Positions 34,391 to 37,182 of a stretch of 37,182 nt of DNA are shown one piece after another; positions within the stretch are counted from its first letter, which is position 1, and each line of letters begins with the position of its first letter. Source of the DNA: Nitrospirales bacterium. GTDB taxonomy: Bacteria > Nitrospirota > Nitrospiria > Nitrospirales > UBA8639. The stretch spans positions 1 to 37,182 of the forward strand of contig JAJDZI010000062.1 in NCBI GenBank assembly GCA_022824735.1. The letters are read 5' to 3'. The notes below the pieces were generated by a model. It had not been told where the DNA came from, ran no database searches, and saw only the letters and a program-made list of their open reading frames with translations. A program made the position numbers and the translations under genes.

Positions 34391-34933
34391 CTACGGGGAA
34401 GGCGCGGACCACCGGGGAATACGCGAAGACTCTTTTTCCAGGTGACTGGTATCATACGTCCGTTCATTGCCGGTAATGCCGTCCTCGTCCGGGTCCGACC
34501 ACATCTCGCCTTTGCCTGTTTCAAATTCGCCATTTCCGTTGACATCCAACCAATAGAACAACGGAGACCCGACCGTCACGACGACCGGGGTACCGAATTC
34601 ATCCAGCCACACCTTGTAGGTCCGCCGGGCGGTCATGTAATTCACCACGCCGTCCCCGTTCATATCGAATTCCCGGAAGAACAGATCATTGCGCCAGTCG
34701 TAATACCCCTTCACCTCACGATCGTCGAATTCTTCAGGTTCTTCCGGTAGCGGCGAGAAATCCCGCAAATGCGTTTCCCCAGAAGACTGAGTCGCCAAAG
34801 GGCTCGGGGGCGAAATCGGCGACTCTTCCTGTCCATACACCCGTACAGCCGGCATGCCCACGATCAGGACGAGAGCCCAGAGCATCACCAAAAAGGCGCC
34901 ATTCCACGTTCTCCTGGCAATTAGAACCTGCAT
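34391..34933 (-). CDS. Secreted protein with EF-hand-like calcium loops
   Basis: About 180 residues from ATG 34933; a longer frame to 35002 would run into the start of the divergent priA. The N-terminus is a signal peptide (RRTWNGAFLVMLWALVLIVG). The mature part has DMNGDGVVNYM and DVNGNGEFETG, both fitting the DxNxDG calcium-loop pattern, plus DPDEDG. It is probably exported and binds Ca2+. No domain beyond the loops is recognised. Confidence 0.7.
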   Translation of the reverse strand: MQVLIARRTWNGAFLVMLWALVLIVGMPAVRVYGQEESPISPPSPLATQSSGETHLRDFSPLPEEPEEFDDREVKGYYDWRNDLFFREFDMNGDGVVNYMTARRTYKVWLDEFGTPVVVTVGSPLFYWLDVNGNGEFETGKGEMWSDPDEDGITGNERTYDTSHLEKESSRIPRWSAPSP

Positions 34934-34992
34934 CTCAACAACCGACGTTTCTCTCGTTGTGAGGTCACCACTCCTTTGGCACAATAGCCCGT

Positions 34993-37182
34993 ATGCCGCC
35001 ATCCTATGCCGACGTCGTCTTTCCTCCCAGAACCTCTCAAGCGTTTACGTACCGTATTCCTCAGTCGTGGAGTTCCCAACCCCAAAGAGGGCAATGGGTC
35101 CTGGCACCGTTCGGGCCGCGCGTCAAGCCGGGTATCATTGTCTCTCTTGCCGTAAACGCGAAGCAACCCCTGGTTGATCCGGGCCGTATTCGCGAACTGT
35201 ATCGCGTCACCTCGATCCACTGGGAGCCGGACCCCAAGCTGGTTGCCCTGGCGGAATGGATGACCGACTATTACCTGGCTCCGGCGGGAACCTGCCTGGC
35301 GCTTGTCCAGCCTCCGGACGTCCCTTTTCGCAGCAGCACACGCTGGACCATCACCCAGCAAGGGCAACAACGCCTGGAAACCGCCAGGACCGGCACCTCC
35401 ACGCACACACTCCTCACTGCGCTCGCCAAGCGTTCCAAAGGCCTGGCGCAATCAACCGTTGAGACGCTGCTGGACAACCCTTCCACGGTCTTACAAAGGC
35501 TCAAACGAAACAAGTGGATTCAGGCCCGGCAGGACTGGACCGAACTGCCGGTCCCAAGCAGCCCAAAACCGGCAACTCCTCCTCAAGACTCTTGCCAAGT
35601 CCCGGAGGAAAACCCGGGCTTATTCTCATGGCGGGGCCGTTTTCGGCAATACCTTGCAGCCAAACGATTCGGTGAGTTGCTGCTCACCGATTTGGAAGAC
35701 CCGCAACCGCTGTTGGGTAACGTCATACAAGAAACCATGGCCCAAGGCCGGACGGTCCTGGTCATTGCCCCGAATATCAACCGGGCGACACGCCTGGCCT
35801 CCTATCTTCGATCTTCGGTGAAACACCCGATAGGCGAGTTTCACAGCGGTTATTCGGACAAACAGCGTCTTCAGCTTTGGCAAGCCATCAAACACGGGCA
35901 CTATTCCGTGGTCGTAGGGACCAGGTCCGCGCTGTTCCTTCCTCTTCCTGCCCTGGGCTGCGTATGGATCGAACGCGAAGGGGACAGCGCGTACAAGGAA
36001 GACCCGAGTCCGCACTATCACGCCCGGGAGGTCGCGCGAAAACGAGCCGAGTTGGACGACGCCGTGCTGGTGCTGCACGCGCCTTACCCGACACTCGAGA
36101 CCGTGCATCGCTTTGCCGAGGACGCCAGGTCTCCACGGGCTTTCGCCGAACAGAGCACACCAAGGCCGGTCCGGATGATCAACCTTCAGGACATGGCGTT
36201 CGGCACGATGTTCTCCGATGCCCTGCAAAACGGCATGGAGCAGGCCCTGAAGCAAGGCGGCGGAATCGTGATCTACCATAATCGCAAAGGGTTTTCATCG
36301 TCCATCACCTGCCGGGATTGTGGGACCGCGCCACAATGCCCGCGCTGCCGCATTCCGTTGGGTCTCCGGCAATCACAACTGCGATGCCCCTATTGCGGCC
36401 AGGCCGAACCCATCCCGTCCGCGTGCCCGGCCTGTTCCGGCATTCGTTTGGAACCGGTGGGATTCGGTACGGAACGTCTTGAAGAAGAATTGCGCCGTTT
36501 GTACCCCGACGCCGCCATTGCCCGCTATGACGGCAACACGATACGGAGCGAAGTCGCTGCGGACCGTATCCGCGAGCAATTTTCACAGGGCAGGATCCAC
36601 ATCGTCGTCGGGACGGAACTGCTCTTTCAGGCGTCGCCGTTCACGCCGGTGAGATGCGTCGGCATCCCCTATGCTGACGCCGGCCTGCACGTGCCGGATT
36701 TTCGATCCTCGGAACGTGTGTTTCACCATCTCCAACAGGCCGTGGATCTGTTGACACCCGGTCTCTTGGAGTCCGCGATCATTCAAACGCGCCTTCCCTC
36801 GCACCCGGTCATGCATGCCATCGGCCAACAACAACCCAACCTCTTCTATGACCACGAATTGGCCTTTCGCCGGCTGGTGGGGTATCCGCCCTTCGGGCAA
36901 CTCATCCAGTTACACGTCTCAGGTCAAGATGCGACGGAAACTGAGAACACCGCAAAAACATGGCGCCGGCATCTCACGGAACAACTCGCACACATGATTG
37001 CGCAAGGCGAGATGCAACAGGGCGAACAGGACGCGGTCCTGGGCCCCCTTGCCGCGTATGGAACCCAACCGCGGGGACAGTGCCGCTATCATCTGCTGGT
37101 CAAAGTCGGAGATAGCACCGCCGGACGAACCCTCGTTCGACGCACACTCGAGTCGATGACCCAAGAGAAAACCCATCGACGC
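34993..37182 (+). CDS. priA: PriA-like replication restart protein with degenerate ATPase motifs, partial
   Basis: Open from ATG 34993 to the window edge (730 codons, 3' end missing). The N-terminal 3'-DNA-binding domain is clear (VVFPPRTSQAFTYRIP, VLAPFGPRVKPGIIV). Helicase order is kept (VVVGTRSALFLPL, YHAREVARKRAEL), and the zinc region is intact (CRDCGTAPQCPRC, CPYCG, CPAC). But the Walker A site GVTGSGKTEVY is replaced by LTDLEDPQPLLGN (about 231-243), DEEHD by EREGD (327-331), GSATP by LHAPYP, and the motif VI AGRAGR is gone (AVDLLTPG). It should bind forked DNA and partners but not act as a helicase, as known for actinobacterial PriA. Confidence 0.88.
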   Translation, partial: MPPSYADVVFPPRTSQAFTYRIPQSWSSQPQRGQWVLAPFGPRVKPGIIVSLAVNAKQPLVDPGRIRELYRVTSIHWEPDPKLVALAEWMTDYYLAPAGTCLALVQPPDVPFRSSTRWTITQQGQQRLETARTGTSTHTLLTALAKRSKGLAQSTVETLLDNPSTVLQRLKRNKWIQARQDWTELPVPSSPKPATPPQDSCQVPEENPGLFSWRGRFRQYLAAKRFGELLLTDLEDPQPLLGNVIQETMAQGRTVLVIAPNINRATRLASYLRSSVKHPIGEFHSGYSDKQRLQLWQAIKHGHYSVVVGTRSALFLPLPALGCVWIEREGDSAYKEDPSPHYHAREVARKRAELDDAVLVLHAPYPTLETVHRFAEDARSPRAFAEQSTPRPVRMINLQDMAFGTMFSDALQNGMEQALKQGGGIVIYHNRKGFSSSITCRDCGTAPQCPRCRIPLGLRQSQLRCPYCGQAEPIPSACPACSGIRLEPVGFGTERLEEELRRLYPDAAIARYDGNTIRSEVAADRIREQFSQGRIHIVVGTELLFQASPFTPVRCVGIPYADAGLHVPDFRSSERVFHHLQQAVDLLTPGLLESAIIQTRLPSHPVMHAIGQQQPNLFYDHELAFRRLVGYPPFGQLIQLHVSGQDATETENTAKTWRRHLTEQLAHMIAQGEMQQGEQDAVLGPLAAYGTQPRGQCRYHLLVKVGDSTAGRTLVRRTLESMTQEKTHRR

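Overview
The window carries a long, largely complete minus-strand complex I operon, an ergothioneine-type locus, sulfur-relay genes, toxin-antitoxin modules and several short dispersed palindromic repeats. A complex I operon with two nuoM genes and no nuoE, nuoF or nuoH, together with the rest of the gene mix, is consistent with a Nitrospira-like (Nitrospirota) chemolithoautotroph. That assignment is inference: no rRNA or marker gene is present. No tRNA, rRNA, CRISPR array, integrase or transposase was recognised.

Layout. 1-1005: 5' part of an HsdM-type DNA methyltransferase with a fused XRE helix-turn-helix, preceded by an array of 15 heptamers (YATAGCR) at about one-helical-turn spacing. 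1006-3077: two-subunit sodium:solute symporter. 3099-3634: ParE-type toxin and antitoxin. 3801-3920: inverted GTCATCC repeats. 3930-11784: an ergothioneine-like locus. On the minus strand lie egtB and a protein joining a solute-binding domain to an outer-membrane beta-barrel. Divergently lie an OpuC/EgtUV-type ABC transporter (ATPase, then a binding-protein/permease fusion), egtD and a class V PLP enzyme that could be EgtE. 11822-13607: a single-domain voltage-gated cation channel with a calcium-like filter, and a glutamate formimidoyltransferase. 13618-13761: a 144-bp MITE-like element. 13871-14707: DsrE2 and TusA sulfur carriers. 14876-15534: Phd/VapC toxin-antitoxin pair. 15576-17109: MBL-fold hydrolase, YdeI/OmdA-like protein, solitary HigA-like regulator.

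17156-30884 (minus) is the nuo operon, in transcription order A-B-C-D-[121-bp palindromic repeat]-G-I-J-K-L-M-M'-N. The NADH-oxidising module (E, F) is missing exactly where the repeat lies, and H is missing between G and I. The second NuoM copy has lost the TM7 lysine. A ferredoxin-type electron partner and extra proton translocation per cycle are plausible, as proposed for '2M' complex I.

31318-37182: a large 2OG-Fe(II) oxygenase-like protein, two small hypothetical genes, a secreted protein with EF-hand-like loops and, divergent from it, a PriA homologue running off the window whose ATPase motifs are degenerate while its zinc-binding region is intact.

The most novel-looking items are the helically phased heptamer array next to the HTH-HsdM fusion, and the ergothioneine-like locus with its binding-protein/beta-barrel fusion.
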